From NCBI GenBank assembly GCA_904420555.1, contig CAJFVO010000003.1, positions 62,001 to 126,000 of the forward strand: DNA of 64,000 nt, written 5' to 3'. The notes under the pieces were generated by a model, which saw only the letters and a list, made by a program, of their open reading frames with translations, was not told the DNA's origin and searched no databases. Positions 42,584 through 51,588 of this stretch are shown here, one piece after another. The stretch comes from Candidatus Heritagella intestinalis. Lineage in GTDB: Bacteria > Bacillota > Clostridia > Oscillospirales > Acutalibacteraceae. The first letter of the stretch is position 1. Each line of letters opens with the position of its first letter. Made by a program: the position numbers and the translations under genes.

Positions 42584-44318
42584 CAGGTTCCACCTCCTCG
42601 ATGCTGTTCTGCAGGGCCCAGATGCTGTAATAATAGCCGCGCTGTTGCAGCAGCTCTTCATGGGTGCCCCGCTCAATGATCTTTCCGCCGTCCAAAATGA
42701 TAATCTGATCGGCATCCTGCACAGAGCTGACCTTCTGGGCCACAATGACCTTCGTGCAGGGGAAGGGCAGGCTCCGCAGCTGATGCTGGATGTATTTTTC
42801 CGTTTCCATATCCACGGCGCTGGTGGTGTCGTCCAGCACCAGCACAGAGGGCTTCATGGCCAGCGCCCGGGCCAGGGCAATACGCTGGCGCTGTCCGCCG
42901 GAGAGGCCAACGCCCCGCTCGCCGATGAGGGTGTCGTAGCCCTCTTCCATGCGGTTGATAAAGCCGTCGGCATCGGCAGCTTTGGCACAGGCCCGCACTT
43001 CGTCAAAGCTCATTTCGGTATTGCCGTAGGCGATGTTCCCCTCCACCGTATCCGAGAACAGGAACACATCCTGCATGGCCACGGAGACGCTCCGGCGCAG
43101 GGTGGCCATGGGGATATCCTGGACATTGATGCCGTCGATGGAGACGCTTCCTTCGGTGACGTCATAGGCCCGGTTCAGCAGGCTCACCAGGGAGGTTTTG
43201 CCGCTGCCGGTGGTGCCCATAACGCCCAAGGTCTTGCCGGCGGGCACATGGAGGTTGATGTCCTCCAGCACCGTGTGGCCGGACACTTTCAGGGTCACAT
43301 GGTCATAGGAGAGCTCCCCGTGCAGCCGGTGATCCGGTTCTTTGGCGGTGGCGTGCTCCACAATGGTGGGCTGGGAATAGAAGATCTCGATAATCATAGA
43401 GCTGGATGCGGAGAACCGCTGAATATCGTTGATGAGCATTCCCAGGTTCTTCAGGGGGTTGGCCAGGGCCCAGGTCAGGGAGGAAAAGGCCATCATCTGG
43501 CCGGCGGTCATCTCTCCGTTAATCATCAGGATGCCGCCCATGAGCAGGGTAATCACCGTCAGAGACTGGGAGAGCAGGTCGATAATGGGGGTGAACTTGG
43601 CTCCCACATAGGCGGCCTTCAGGTTGCTTTCCCGGTATTCCCGGTTTTTCTCATCGAATTTCTCCTTTTCAAACTCCTCCCGGGCAAAGGCCTTGACCAC
43701 CCGGTTGCCGGCGATGTTCTCCTGGGCCACCGTGTTCAGGGACGAGAGCTTGGCCCGCAGGGTCACATACATGGGGTGGATAATCTTAGAAAAGATGCGG
43801 GTAATAATGAGGATAAAGGGGGTCACCGCCGCCAGGCAGAGGGTCAGCTTCCAGCTGACGGTGAACAGATAAATCAAAGTCACCGCAAAAATCACGATGG
43901 AATCCACGGCGTTGTAGGAAATCCATGCCAGGCTGTGGCGGATTAAATCCAAATCATTGGTCATACGGGTCATCAGGTCGCCGGTGCGGATGCGGTTGAA
44001 AAACACATGGTCCTGGTTCTGGATCACGTCGAACATTTTCCGGCGCACATCATCCAGCATCTGCTGGCTGTTTTTTTCCAGACAGACAACCATGATATAC
44101 CGCAGGCCCAGGCGAATGAGCTGTACAGCCATCATAGCCCCCAGCAGCGGCAGCAGCAAGGCGGTGTTCTGGGGGGTGATGACCTCGTCGATGAGCTTTT
44201 AGGAGAGCATGGGGTTGATAATCAACATAGACGAGGTCACTGCGGAAAGAATCAGGCCAATGACAAACAGATACCGGAACTTGCCCATGTACTTCCAAAG
44301 CCATTTGAGCTTAAACAT
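42573..44318 (-). pseudogene. ABC exporter half-transporter interrupted by an in-frame stop
   Basis: From ATG 44318 (GGAGG 6 bases upstream) the frame gives 39 residues ending in LIINPMLS, then TAA at 44201-44199, and continues in the same frame for 541 more residues to 42573. The join KLIDEVITP fits an uninterrupted first transmembrane region, so a complete 581-residue half-transporter is split by one stop codon (CAA to TAA would suffice). The ATPase domain has Walker A GTTGSGKTS, signature LSGGQRQR and Walker B VLVLDDTTS with Asp in place of the catalytic Glu, the degenerate partner of a heterodimer. No good ribosome binding site follows the stop. Inactivation, read-through or a sequence error are all possible. 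Confidence 0.85.
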
Positions 44319-44346
44319 ACAATTCCTCCTTTGGAGCCAATAGGTC

Positions 44347-44385
44347 GGGCCGCACCTGGGTTCCCTCTTTTGCCAGGTGCGGCCC
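44347..44385 (-). promoter_or_regulatory. Stem-loop in the 5' leader of the ABC operon
   Basis: A perfect 13-bp inverted repeat, GGGCCGCACCTGG (44347-44359) and its complement (44373-44385), with a 13-base loop. On the minus strand it lies about 8 bases after the predicted transcription start and 29 bases before the ABC start codon. No T run follows in that direction; T residues follow only on the plus strand, where no gene feeds in. Confidence 0.6.
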
Positions 44386-44399
44386 GTTTTTGCGAGACC

Positions 44400-44428
44400 A
44401 TTATAAGCCCTTGAAAAACGAATCGCAA
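44400..44428 (-). promoter_or_regulatory. Sigma-A promoter of the ABC exporter operon
   Basis: On the minus strand TTGCGA (44428-44423), a 17-base spacer and a perfect TATAAT (44405-44400). Confidence 0.78.
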
Positions 44429-44563
44429 TAGGAATTCTGAGAAAAATGGCCTCTGCGGAAAGTTTGGAGGAATGACGAATTTCCCCGGATTTTGAAGTTC
44501 CAAATTCGGCCTTCAGCCCAAAAACTGCACTTCGCCTCATTTTCGTGTAGACTTATTATCTAT

Positions 44564-44599
44564 AAAAAATCCTCATGAAATCCCGAAGGAATCACGAGG
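44564..44599 (-). terminator. Terminator of the HD-domain gene
   Basis: On the minus strand CCTCGTGATTCC and GGATTTCATGAGG form a stem closed by a TTCG tetraloop, followed by ATTTTTTATA. It lies 70 bases past the HD gene. The remaining bases of 44429-44668 hold nothing else I recognise. Confidence 0.75.
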
Positions 44600-44668
44600 A
44601 AAAAGAGGTTTAACCATTGTAAAATGAAATTTTGCTGGAAGTTTTATGGGTCTTTTTTCAACAAAGCA

Positions 44669-45175
44669 CTACGCCCAGCTAATGCAGAGCCCGGCAATCC
44701 AGCCCAATGCCCGGGTATTCCTGGCCCGGCGCACTAACCCGAAAGTCTCGCACACAGCGCACAGCTTATCGGCGCAGGAAACCACCAAGCTCTCCCAGTG
44801 GTGAGGAAAGGCCCAGAAGGTCAGGGGCCACATATGGGTGCGGATAATGTCCGCTTCCAAATCGCTGATAGAGAAAAATTTTCGAGCGTTGTGCAGGGCG
44901 ATTTTCGGATGGGTAAAGCCGTGAAGCCCCGGGTAAGGGTTGGGCTTGTGCCAGTCATAGAGAAACAGGTCGTGGAGCAGGCCGCCCCGGGCCGCTGCAT
45001 AGCGGTTCAGCCCCAGAAACCGGCAAATCACATAGCTGATAAAAGCCACCATCAAACAGTGTTCCAGAGTGGAGACGTCCCCGTGCTGGGGAAACTGCTG
45101 CATACGCCGCACACAGGGGGAGTCTATTAAATTGCCAATACAAAGCCGGAATTCCTCTATCCAAAGCTGTTTCAC
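44669..45175 (-). CDS. HD-domain phosphohydrolase
   Basis: A 168-residue single HD domain. The metal ligands are His in TLEHCLMVAF (about residue 39), the HD pair in GGLLHDLFLYDWH (about 68-69) and the late Asp in VVSCADKLCAV. It probably hydrolyses a nucleotide or phosphate ester; small HD proteins of this kind are common in Clostridia and mostly uncharacterised. It starts with GTG at 45175 behind GGGGAG. Monocistronic. Confidence 0.82.
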   Translation of the reverse strand: MKQLWIEEFRLCIGNLIDSPCVRRMQQFPQHGDVSTLEHCLMVAFISYVICRFLGLNRYAAARGGLLHDLFLYDWHKPNPYPGLHGFTHPKIALHNARKFFSISDLEADIIRTHMWPLTFWAFPHHWESLVVSCADKLCAVCETFGLVRRARNTRALGWIAGLCISWA

Positions 45176-45324
45176 AGCCCTCTCCCCTTTCTGATTTCCC
45201 TATTACTATAGCAGAAACAGGAAAAGAAAAATAGGGTTTTTTGCAAATTTTTCCCGCGCACCAGGGAGGATATGCTATAATCGGTAATACAAAAGGAAAT
45301 TTGTGAGATTGCGAGGTGCTTCTG

Positions 45325-46365
45325 ATGAACCACAAGGGTACGGTCCCCATAGAAACAGAACGTCTGCTGCTGCGGCCCTTTATCGAAGACGACATCCAGC
45401 CCGCCTTTGCTAACTGGACCAACGATGAGGCTGTGACAAAATTTTTGCGCTGGCCCACCCACCCGGATGTGGAGACCACCGCATCGGTTATCCGGGAATG
45501 GATTCGCTCCTATAGCCGGAAAGATTTCTATCAGTGGGCCATTACCCTCAAAGGCAGCGACTGCGGGCCGGTGGGCACCATCAGCGTAGTGGAGCTCTAT
45601 GAGGAGACGGATACCGTCCAGATCGGTTACTGCATCGGGAGCCGGTGGTGGGGCCAGGGCATTACCAGCGAGGCTCTCGCCGGCATCATCCCCTTCCTGT
45701 TTGAGCAGGTGAAGGCCAACCGCATAGAATCCCAGCACGACCCCCGCAACCCCAATTCCGGCCGGGTCATGAAAAAATGCGGCCTCCGCTATGAGGGCAC
45801 CCTCCGGCAGGCGGATTTCAGCAACCAGGGGATTGTGGATGCGGCCATGTATTCCCTGCTGGCCCAGGACTATTATGCGGGGAAATCCCTGCGGTATGTC
45901 CCCATTACCCCCGAAAACCGGGAAACTGCCGCCGCCTTTCTTCAAAGCCGGTGGGGTTCCCACCAAATGATTCTCCGGGGAGAGTCCGTGGCGTTTTGCA
46001 AGGCTCCGGGCTTTTTGGCCGTAACAGAAAAAGGGATTATCGGGGCGGTGACCTACCGCATCCAGGGGGAGGTATTGGAAATCCTCTCTTTGGACAGCCT
46101 GCTGGAAAGCCGGGGTATAGGCGCCTGGCTCACCTTCTTAGCCCTGGCCACCGGCCGGAAAGAGGGATGCGAAAAGGCGGTGGTCATCACCACCAACGAC
46201 AACCTCCGGGCCCTGGGATTCTGGCAGAAGCAGGGCTTTCGTCTCATTCGGCTCTATCCCGATTCCATGATAGCCGCCCGGGAGAAAAAGCCGGAAATCC
46301 CGCTGATTGGGGAAAACGGGATTCCCCTGTGCCATGAACTGGAATTGGAGATGCTATTATTATAA
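45325..46365 (+). CDS. Tandem GNAT N-acetyltransferase
   Basis: A 346-residue protein made of two GNAT domains. The first (about 1-180) is RimJ/RimL-like: ETERLLLRPF at the start, then YCIGSRWWGQGITSEAL with the acetyl-CoA loop and NPNSGRVMKKCGLRYEGTLR. The second (about 190-346) is shorter: GIIGAVTYRIQGEVLEILSLDSL, an atypical loop SRGIGAWLTFLA and NDNLRALGFWQKQGFRLIRLY. Such doubles may acetylate two positions or use one domain for binding; the substrate is unknown. ATG at 45325 has GAGGTG upstream; GTG 45316 is less likely. It is followed by rsmE after 18 bases. Confidence 0.85.
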   Translation: MNHKGTVPIETERLLLRPFIEDDIQPAFANWTNDEAVTKFLRWPTHPDVETTASVIREWIRSYSRKDFYQWAITLKGSDCGPVGTISVVELYEETDTVQIGYCIGSRWWGQGITSEALAGIIPFLFEQVKANRIESQHDPRNPNSGRVMKKCGLRYEGTLRQADFSNQGIVDAAMYSLLAQDYYAGKSLRYVPITPENRETAAAFLQSRWGSHQMILRGESVAFCKAPGFLAVTEKGIIGAVTYRIQGEVLEILSLDSLLESRGIGAWLTFLALATGRKEGCEKAVVITTNDNLRALGFWQKQGFRLIRLYPDSMIAAREKKPEIPLIGENGIPLCHELELEMLLL

Positions 46366-46383
46366 GGAAAGGAACGTGCTGCT

Positions 46384-47109
46384 ATGCCCCGTTTTTTTGT
46401 ACCCCCCTTTTCCGGGGAAGAAACCGCTGTCACCGGTGAGGACGGCCGCCATATTGCCCGCTCTTTGCGGATGAAAGTGGGAGAACCCCTGACCCTCTGC
46501 GACGGGTTGGGGACGGATTATCACTGTGAGATCACCGGGTTTGCCGGGGACGAGGTCTTTGTCCGGGTGGTAGAGCGGGCGCCTTCCCGCAGCGAGCCTT
46601 CGGTAAAGGTCACCGTCTATCAGGGTTTGCCCAAAGGGGATAAAATGGACGCCATTGTGCAGAAAGCGGTGGAGCTGGGAGCGTGGGAAATCGTGCCCGT
46701 ACTCATGCGCCGGAGCGTCTCCCGGCCCGATGCCAAAGCCGCCGTCAAAAAGGCCGCTCGCTGGCAGAAAATTGCCGAAGAAGCCGCCAAACAGAGCGGG
46801 CGGGGAATTTTGCCCCAGGTGCTGGCCCCTATGGAATTTTCCAAGGCGGCCCAGCGGGCCGCGGAAGCCGGCCCGGTGCTGCTGTTTTATGAAGGAGGCG
46901 GGGAACCGTTAAAAGGGCTGGTATACCCGGATTCCCCCCAGCTCTCCTTCTTCATTGGGCCGGAGGGAGGCGTGGCGGAAGAAGAAGCCCAGCTTCTCAC
47001 GGAAATGGGAGCGCAGGCAGCTACCCTGGGGCCCCGGATTCTCCGCACAGAGACGGCCCCTCTGGCCGCCTTGGCCGCGATTATGCTCCTCACCGGGAAT
47101 TTAGAATAA
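46384..47109 (+). CDS. rsmE: 16S rRNA (uracil-1498-N3) methyltransferase
   Basis: A 241-residue SPOUT-class enzyme. An N-terminal PUA-like domain (MPRFFVPPFSGE, HIARSLRMKVGEPL) is followed by the knotted methyltransferase domain with QKAVELGAWEIVPV, FIGPEGGVAEEE and the closing LGPRILRTETAPLAALA, the family signature. It methylates U1498 in the decoding region. It is the second gene after the tandem GNAT, with a GGAAAGGAA site. Confidence 0.95.
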   Translation: MPRFFVPPFSGEETAVTGEDGRHIARSLRMKVGEPLTLCDGLGTDYHCEITGFAGDEVFVRVVERAPSRSEPSVKVTVYQGLPKGDKMDAIVQKAVELGAWEIVPVLMRRSVSRPDAKAAVKKAARWQKIAEEAAKQSGRGILPQVLAPMEFSKAAQRAAEAGPVLLFYEGGGEPLKGLVYPDSPQLSFFIGPEGGVAEEEAQLLTEMGAQAATLGPRILRTETAPLAALAAIMLLTGNLE

Positions 47110-47229
47110 CAGGGTTTTACCATCTTTGTCGTTTTATCAAACAAAAACCTTTCCCTAACCGAGAAAAAATGATATACTGTAAAGTAGAGAAATTCTGCCT
47201 TCCCGGCAGAAGAAAAGAGGCGAAAGGTA

Positions 47230-47952
47230 ATGAAAAAGTTCTGCAAAATGACAGCGCTTTTGGCGGCAGCGGTGATGGCCTTGGCGCTTCCCTCCTGCCA
47301 GCAGGATTTGGGGGAGATTCATTCCTTAGAATTCCCCGACGCCTCCTGGGGGATTTTTGCGGAGGAAGTCATGGACACCTATGAGGTCACCCAAGCGGAT
47401 TTGGGAGACGGTTACCAGATTGATGATACCGGAAACGGCAGCCTCACCATTCCCGGCGCATCTGCCTTTGGGGAAGCCAGCGACAAGATCGTCTTTCAGT
47501 TTGCCTGGACAGGGGAGCTGGAGCAGGTGCGGGTCTACTATCCCGAGGATGCAGATATGGAGAAGGTGCTGGAAGAGATGAAGGCGGAATACGGCGAGCC
47601 GGCCCATTCTGCGTCGAAATATACCGTCAAAGGCGAGGAGGCCGCCTGCGATTCCGGCGGGGAATCCCTCTATTGGATGGGCTCCCACACGTTGGGGAAT
47701 ATGCTGAGCTCTGATGAGAAGGACCGGCTCCGGAAGAAACTTCCTGAGATGGACGACAGCGTCTGGAAAAAGTATCTGCAAAATCCGGAAAGCATGGCCT
47801 ATTGGAGCACGGAACACCGCAGTGACCCGGGGCTGTATCCCACAGAGGACGCGCCGAGCCAGGAAAACCTGGTAGTGCTGGACGGCACCCACGCGGTGGA
47901 AGCCATGGAAGCCGGCGCTGTCGCCTGCCCGGTGGTGCGGGCGGAGGAATGA
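47230..47952 (+). CDS. Lipoprotein of unknown function
   Basis: A 240-residue lipoprotein with signal peptide MKKFCKMTALLAAAVMALAL and lipobox ALPSC, so Cys23 is the likely anchor. The mature part is acidic and rich in Asp, Glu, Ser and Trp, without a motif I recognise. It starts with ATG at 47230 behind AGGCGAAAGG, with a TATACT -10 box (47173-47178) 52 bases ahead. The SDR gene follows after 24 bases, possibly cotranscribed. Confidence 0.75.
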   Translation: MKKFCKMTALLAAAVMALALPSCQQDLGEIHSLEFPDASWGIFAEEVMDTYEVTQADLGDGYQIDDTGNGSLTIPGASAFGEASDKIVFQFAWTGELEQVRVYYPEDADMEKVLEEMKAEYGEPAHSASKYTVKGEEAACDSGGESLYWMGSHTLGNMLSSDEKDRLRKKLPEMDDSVWKKYLQNPESMAYWSTEHRSDPGLYPTEDAPSQENLVVLDGTHAVEAMEAGAVACPVVRAEE

Positions 47953-47976
47953 CCTCTTGCAGGAAAGGAGAATGTT

Positions 47977-48708
47977 ATGAAAACCGCATTGGTTACCGGG
48001 GCGTCCCGGGGTATCGGCGCAGCCTGCGCCCGGGAGCTGGCCCGGGCTGGATGGGCGGTAGCCGTCAACTACCGCAGCAGCCGGGAGAAAGCCGAAGCTG
48101 TAGCCGCCCAGATTCGGCAGGAAGGGGGCGTGGCTCTGGCTATCCCCGGGGATATTGGAGACCCGGAGCAGGTGGAGGCGCTTTTCCGCACGGCGGAAAC
48201 AGAGCTGGGCAGTGTGGAAGTGTTGGTAAACAACGCCGGCATTGCCCAGCAGAAGCTGTTCACCGACGTGACGGAAGAGGATTGGGACGAGCTGTTCCGG
48301 GTGGACGTAAAAGGGGTGTTCTTTTGCTGCCGGCGGGCCTTGCCGGGGATGCTCCGCCGCCACGGGGGGAGCATTGTCAATATCAGCTCCATGTGGGGGC
48401 AGGTAGGGGCTTCCTGTGAGGTTGCCTATTCCGCCGCTAAGGCCGCTGTCATCGGCCTGACCAAGGCTTTGGCCCAGGAGGTGGGCCCTTCCGGGGTGCG
48501 GGTGAACTGTATCGCCCCAGGAGTAATCCAGACGGAGATGAACGGCCATCTCCCCCCACAAGCCCTGGAAGCCCTGAAAGAGGAGACACCCCTGGAGGCT
48601 CTGGGCACGCCGGAAGATGTGGCCCGGGCAGTATCGTTCCTCTGTTCTCCGGGAGCGGGATTTATCACCGGCCAGGTGCTGGGGGTCAACGGCGGTCTGG
48701 TGGTGTGA
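47977..48708 (+). CDS. SDR oxidoreductase, similar to EF-P 5-aminopentanone reductase YmfI
   Basis: A 243-residue short-chain dehydrogenase. The cofactor motif TGASRGIG is at 7-14, NNAG near 86 and the catalytic Ser, Tyr-x3-Lys in ISSMWGQVG and VAYSAAKAA. The segment SSMWGQVGASCEVAYS is the pattern I recall from YmfI, which reduces the 5-aminopentanone group on elongation factor P in Bacillus; FabG lacks it. A FabG-like 3-oxoacyl reductase role remains possible. The EF-P gene is not in this window. AAAGGAG precedes the ATG. Confidence 0.82.
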   Translation: MKTALVTGASRGIGAACARELARAGWAVAVNYRSSREKAEAVAAQIRQEGGVALAIPGDIGDPEQVEALFRTAETELGSVEVLVNNAGIAQQKLFTDVTEEDWDELFRVDVKGVFFCCRRALPGMLRRHGGSIVNISSMWGQVGASCEVAYSAAKAAVIGLTKALAQEVGPSGVRVNCIAPGVIQTEMNGHLPPQALEALKEETPLEALGTPEDVARAVSFLCSPGAGFITGQVLGVNGGLVV

Positions 48709-48841
48709 GGCGCTTTTAAAAGCTGGTGGAAATTTTCGGAAATAGAAGGCCTTTTAGGGGGAACCCGTTTCTTGCTGGGAGAAGTGGGTTCCCTTCATTT
48801 TTTATTCGAAAATTGTTCAAAATTTCTCCCGGCCCTTTTCC

Positions 48842-48870
48842 TTGCAAAAGCGGGGTAATGCCGTTATACT
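48842..48870 (+). promoter_or_regulatory. Sigma-A promoter of the M23 gene
   Basis: TTGCAA, 17 bases, TATACT, ending 48 bases before the TTG start at 48919. Confidence 0.72.
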
Positions 48871-48918
48871 GGAATATGTAAACTATAGACCTACTGACTT
48901 TCCGGGAGGTGCTCTGTT

Positions 48919-50214
48919 TTGGAAAGAAAAGTACGAAAAGGCCGCAAAATCTTAGCGGCGCTTCTGGCTGGGTGCGTGCTGGCCTGGGGGATTCCCGCAA
49001 GCGCCGACTCCCTTTCCGAATTGGAAGGGCAGCAGGATGCACTCCGACAGCAGCAGGAGGAGCTGGAGGAGAAAAGCCAGCAGCTCAATGAGGAGCTGGA
49101 GCGCTTAAAAAACGATGAAGCCCAGCAGCAGGAATACTATAATTCCCTGGAAGAGCAAAGCCAGGTAGTCATGGATCAGATTGACAATGCCAATGAGCGG
49201 CTGGATCAGCTGGACGGGGAAATTTCCACCTTGCAGGAGGATTTGGCAGGCTCCCAGGCGGAGCTGGACGCGGACTTTGAAACCCTCAAGGAACGTATCC
49301 GCGCATTGTATAAGCTGGGACAAGCCGGCACCCTGGAAATTATCCTCAATTCCGAGAGCCTGCCGGATCTGGCCCAAAAGACCGAGATTCTCTCTGCCGT
49401 TACCCGCCACGATACCCAGCTCATGGATGAGATTCGGGAGCAGATGGACGCCATGGCAGAGCGGAAGGAGCAGCTGGAATCGGACCGTAAGGAAGCCGAT
49501 GAGCTGAAGAAAACCCTGGAGCAGAAGCAGGCGGAATTGACCCAGCTCCAGGAAGAGAGCCAGCGGGTGCTGGAAGAGCTGGGGCAGTCCCAGGAGGATG
49601 TGAATCAGCAGATTGCCGATGCGGACCAGCAGAAGGAGGAACTGATTCAGCAGCTTTCGGAGCTGCAAAAGCAGTGGCTGGCGGAAAAAGAAGCCCAGGA
49701 GGCCGCAGAATCAGAACCGGAACCGGAGCCGGATTCCAGTTCGAGCGGTTCGGGGACTTCCTCGGGTTCGGGGGACAGTGGCGAAAGCAGCGGCGGAACC
49801 ATTTCCAGCCCGTCTTATTCCAGCGGCTATGTATGGCCGGTGCCGGGATTTACCAAGGTGGGCGATGGCTGGTATGAAGGCGGCCGGGATCACAAGGGTA
49901 TCGATATTATCGGCGCGGGCATCTATGGCCAGCCTATTGTAGCGGCCCAGAGCGGCCAGGTGATCACCGCCTATACCGCCGATGAATGGGGCTATGGCTG
50001 GGGCTATCATGTGATGATCGGCCACGATGACGGCTATGCTACCCAGTATGCCCATATGAGCCGGGTAGTGGTATCCACCGGCGACTATGTGGAGCAGGGG
50101 CAGATTATCGGCTATGTGGGCAATACCGGCGATTCCTACGGCGCGCACCTGCATTTTGAGCTGTGGGAGAACGGCGAACGTATCAACCCGGAGATTGTGC
50201 TGCCCTATCGGTAA
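48919..50214 (+). CDS. Secreted coiled-coil M23 peptidase (EnvC-like)
   Basis: A 431-residue exported protein. The signal peptide ends near PASA-DS (residue 29). Residues 30-255 are a long Gln/Glu-rich coiled coil, followed by a Ser/Gly linker (about 265-300) and a C-terminal M23 domain with zinc ligands in DHKGIDI (about 324-330) and HLHFE (about 410-414). This is the EnvC/NlpD layout; with an intact zinc set it may itself cut peptide cross-links rather than only activate amidases. It acts on cell-wall peptidoglycan at division. TTG start at 48919 with GGGAGG upstream. Confidence 0.9.
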   Translation: MERKVRKGRKILAALLAGCVLAWGIPASADSLSELEGQQDALRQQQEELEEKSQQLNEELERLKNDEAQQQEYYNSLEEQSQVVMDQIDNANERLDQLDGEISTLQEDLAGSQAELDADFETLKERIRALYKLGQAGTLEIILNSESLPDLAQKTEILSAVTRHDTQLMDEIREQMDAMAERKEQLESDRKEADELKKTLEQKQAELTQLQEESQRVLEELGQSQEDVNQQIADADQQKEELIQQLSELQKQWLAEKEAQEAAESEPEPEPDSSSSGSGTSSGSGDSGESSGGTISSPSYSSGYVWPVPGFTKVGDGWYEGGRDHKGIDIIGAGIYGQPIVAAQSGQVITAYTADEWGYGWGYHVMIGHDDGYATQYAHMSRVVVSTGDYVEQGQIIGYVGNTGDSYGAHLHFELWENGERINPEIVLPYR

Positions 50215-50244
50215 GGGCTGGCTGAGCCGGTAAGCGGATACATA

Positions 50245-50280
50245 AAAATGGCAGTCCGAGTTTCCGGGCTGCCATTTTGT
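50245..50280. terminator. Bidirectional terminator between the M23 and MFS genes
   Basis: AAAATGGCAGTCCG pairs with CGGGCTGCCATTTT (one G-T pair), with A-rich and T-rich flanks. It serves both convergent genes. Confidence 0.88.
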
Positions 50281-50310
50281 TTAGACGGGTTCTCCCCTGC
50301 TGTTTTTCCC

Positions 50311-51465
50311 TTAGGAGGCCCTTTTCAGCAGAAAGCTGCCGGCCATCATGGCCCCGTAAAATACCAGCAGGTAGTATGGGAGCAGGGCGGCGCTGATGGC
50401 CTGGGCGATGAGGCCAAACAGGGCGGGAGCCAGCAGGATTCCGATATAGGAGACGGCCATTTGCGCCCCCATCACCGACTGGGAAATTTCCTTGCCGAAG
50501 GTTTCGGGGGTCAGGTGCAGCATGTTGGGAAACACAGGACCGTTGCCGGCGCCGATGAGGAACAATCCCACGCCGGCCACTGGGGCGGGCAGGGGCAGGA
50601 TGACCAGGACCAGAGCAGCTAAGAGAATCCCCTGGCCTATTTGAATCAGTTTGCCGCTGGAGAGCTTATTGGCCAGCAGGCCGGAGAGAAAGCGCCCAAA
50701 GGCAATGCCGATGTAATAAAAGGTAATCATCCCGGCGGCATCTTCCGGAGTCATGGCCCGGGCCTGCACCAGGAAGGTACTGCCCCAGATACCGCAGGTA
50801 CACTCCAATCCGCAGGAACCCAGGAACACCAGGCAGGCCCGGCGAACCTTGGCTTGTTTTAAGAGGGAGAAAATTCCCACCGTGCGGACCGCTGCCTCTT
50901 CCGGCTCCTCCCGGGCGTGGCGCACCTTTTTCCAGAGGGGCAGGGAAAGGATGGTCAGGGCGGCAATTCCCAGCTGGAACCAAAAGACCATCCGGTAGCC
51001 GCTGCGCCAGGAACCGGAAGAAAGGGCCAGGGACATGAGGAAGGGGCTCAAAGACACGCCGATACCGTAGAAGCAGTGGAGAAAATTCATGTGGGTGGCC
51101 TTGTAGTGCAGGGCCACATAGTTGTTCAGGGCGGTATCAATGGAGCCGGCCCCCAGGCCCAGGGGAACCGCGAACAAACAGAGCCACAGCATACTGCCGG
51201 AGATGGAAAACCCCAAGAGGGCCGCCGCTGTCAGGCTGGTGCTCACGGCAGTGATGGCGGCGGTTCCAAACCGGTTGATGAGCCTTGCCGACAGGAGGCT
51301 GGAAAGGATGGTTCCCCCGGAGATCAGCATGGTCACGAAATTGGCCCAGGAAACCGGCAGGCCCAGCTCGGTATAAATGGCGGGCCACGCCGCTCCAAAA
51401 AGGGAATCCGGGATTCCCAGGCCGATAAAGGCGATATAAATCACAATCAATAGTAAAGTTGCCAT
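50311..51465 (-). CDS. MFS transporter
   Basis: A 384-residue integral membrane protein with about 12 hydrophobic segments and no large loops. The first helix pair contains GLGIPDSLFGAAWPAIYTELGLP, a pattern shared with sugar permeases of the FucP-like/uncharacterised MFS group; the cytoplasmic loop after helix 6 carries WKKVRHAREEPEE. The gene starts with ATG at 51465 and is divergent from an AraC regulator (123-base gap), which probably controls it. Substrate unknown, perhaps a sugar. Confidence 0.9.
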   Translation of the reverse strand: MATLLLIVIYIAFIGLGIPDSLFGAAWPAIYTELGLPVSWANFVTMLISGGTILSSLLSARLINRFGTAAITAVSTSLTAAALLGFSISGSMLWLCLFAVPLGLGAGSIDTALNNYVALHYKATHMNFLHCFYGIGVSLSPFLMSLALSSGSWRSGYRMVFWFQLGIAALTILSLPLWKKVRHAREEPEEAAVRTVGIFSLLKQAKVRRACLVFLGSCGLECTCGIWGSTFLVQARAMTPEDAAGMITFYYIGIAFGRFLSGLLANKLSSGKLIQIGQGILLAALVLVILPLPAPVAGVGLFLIGAGNGPVFPNMLHLTPETFGKEISQSVMGAQMAVSYIGILLAPALFGLIAQAISAALLPYYLLVFYGAMMAGSFLLKRAS

Positions 51466-51588
51466 AGTGTGCGCTCCCTTTTCTTTGCTGGGACTTATTA
51501 TAGCAGTCCAGGAGGAGCGGTTCTATCAGGAAGAGGGATTTTTTTATAACAAAAGCGCCGGATACAGAGGCAAAGAGAGGAAAAAGCC

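Noticed and set aside
40763-42679. 638-residue plus-strand open frame across the ABC exporter gene
   Set aside because: Low-complexity His/Gly/Gln-rich translation with no motif; the minus strand has a full ABC transporter.
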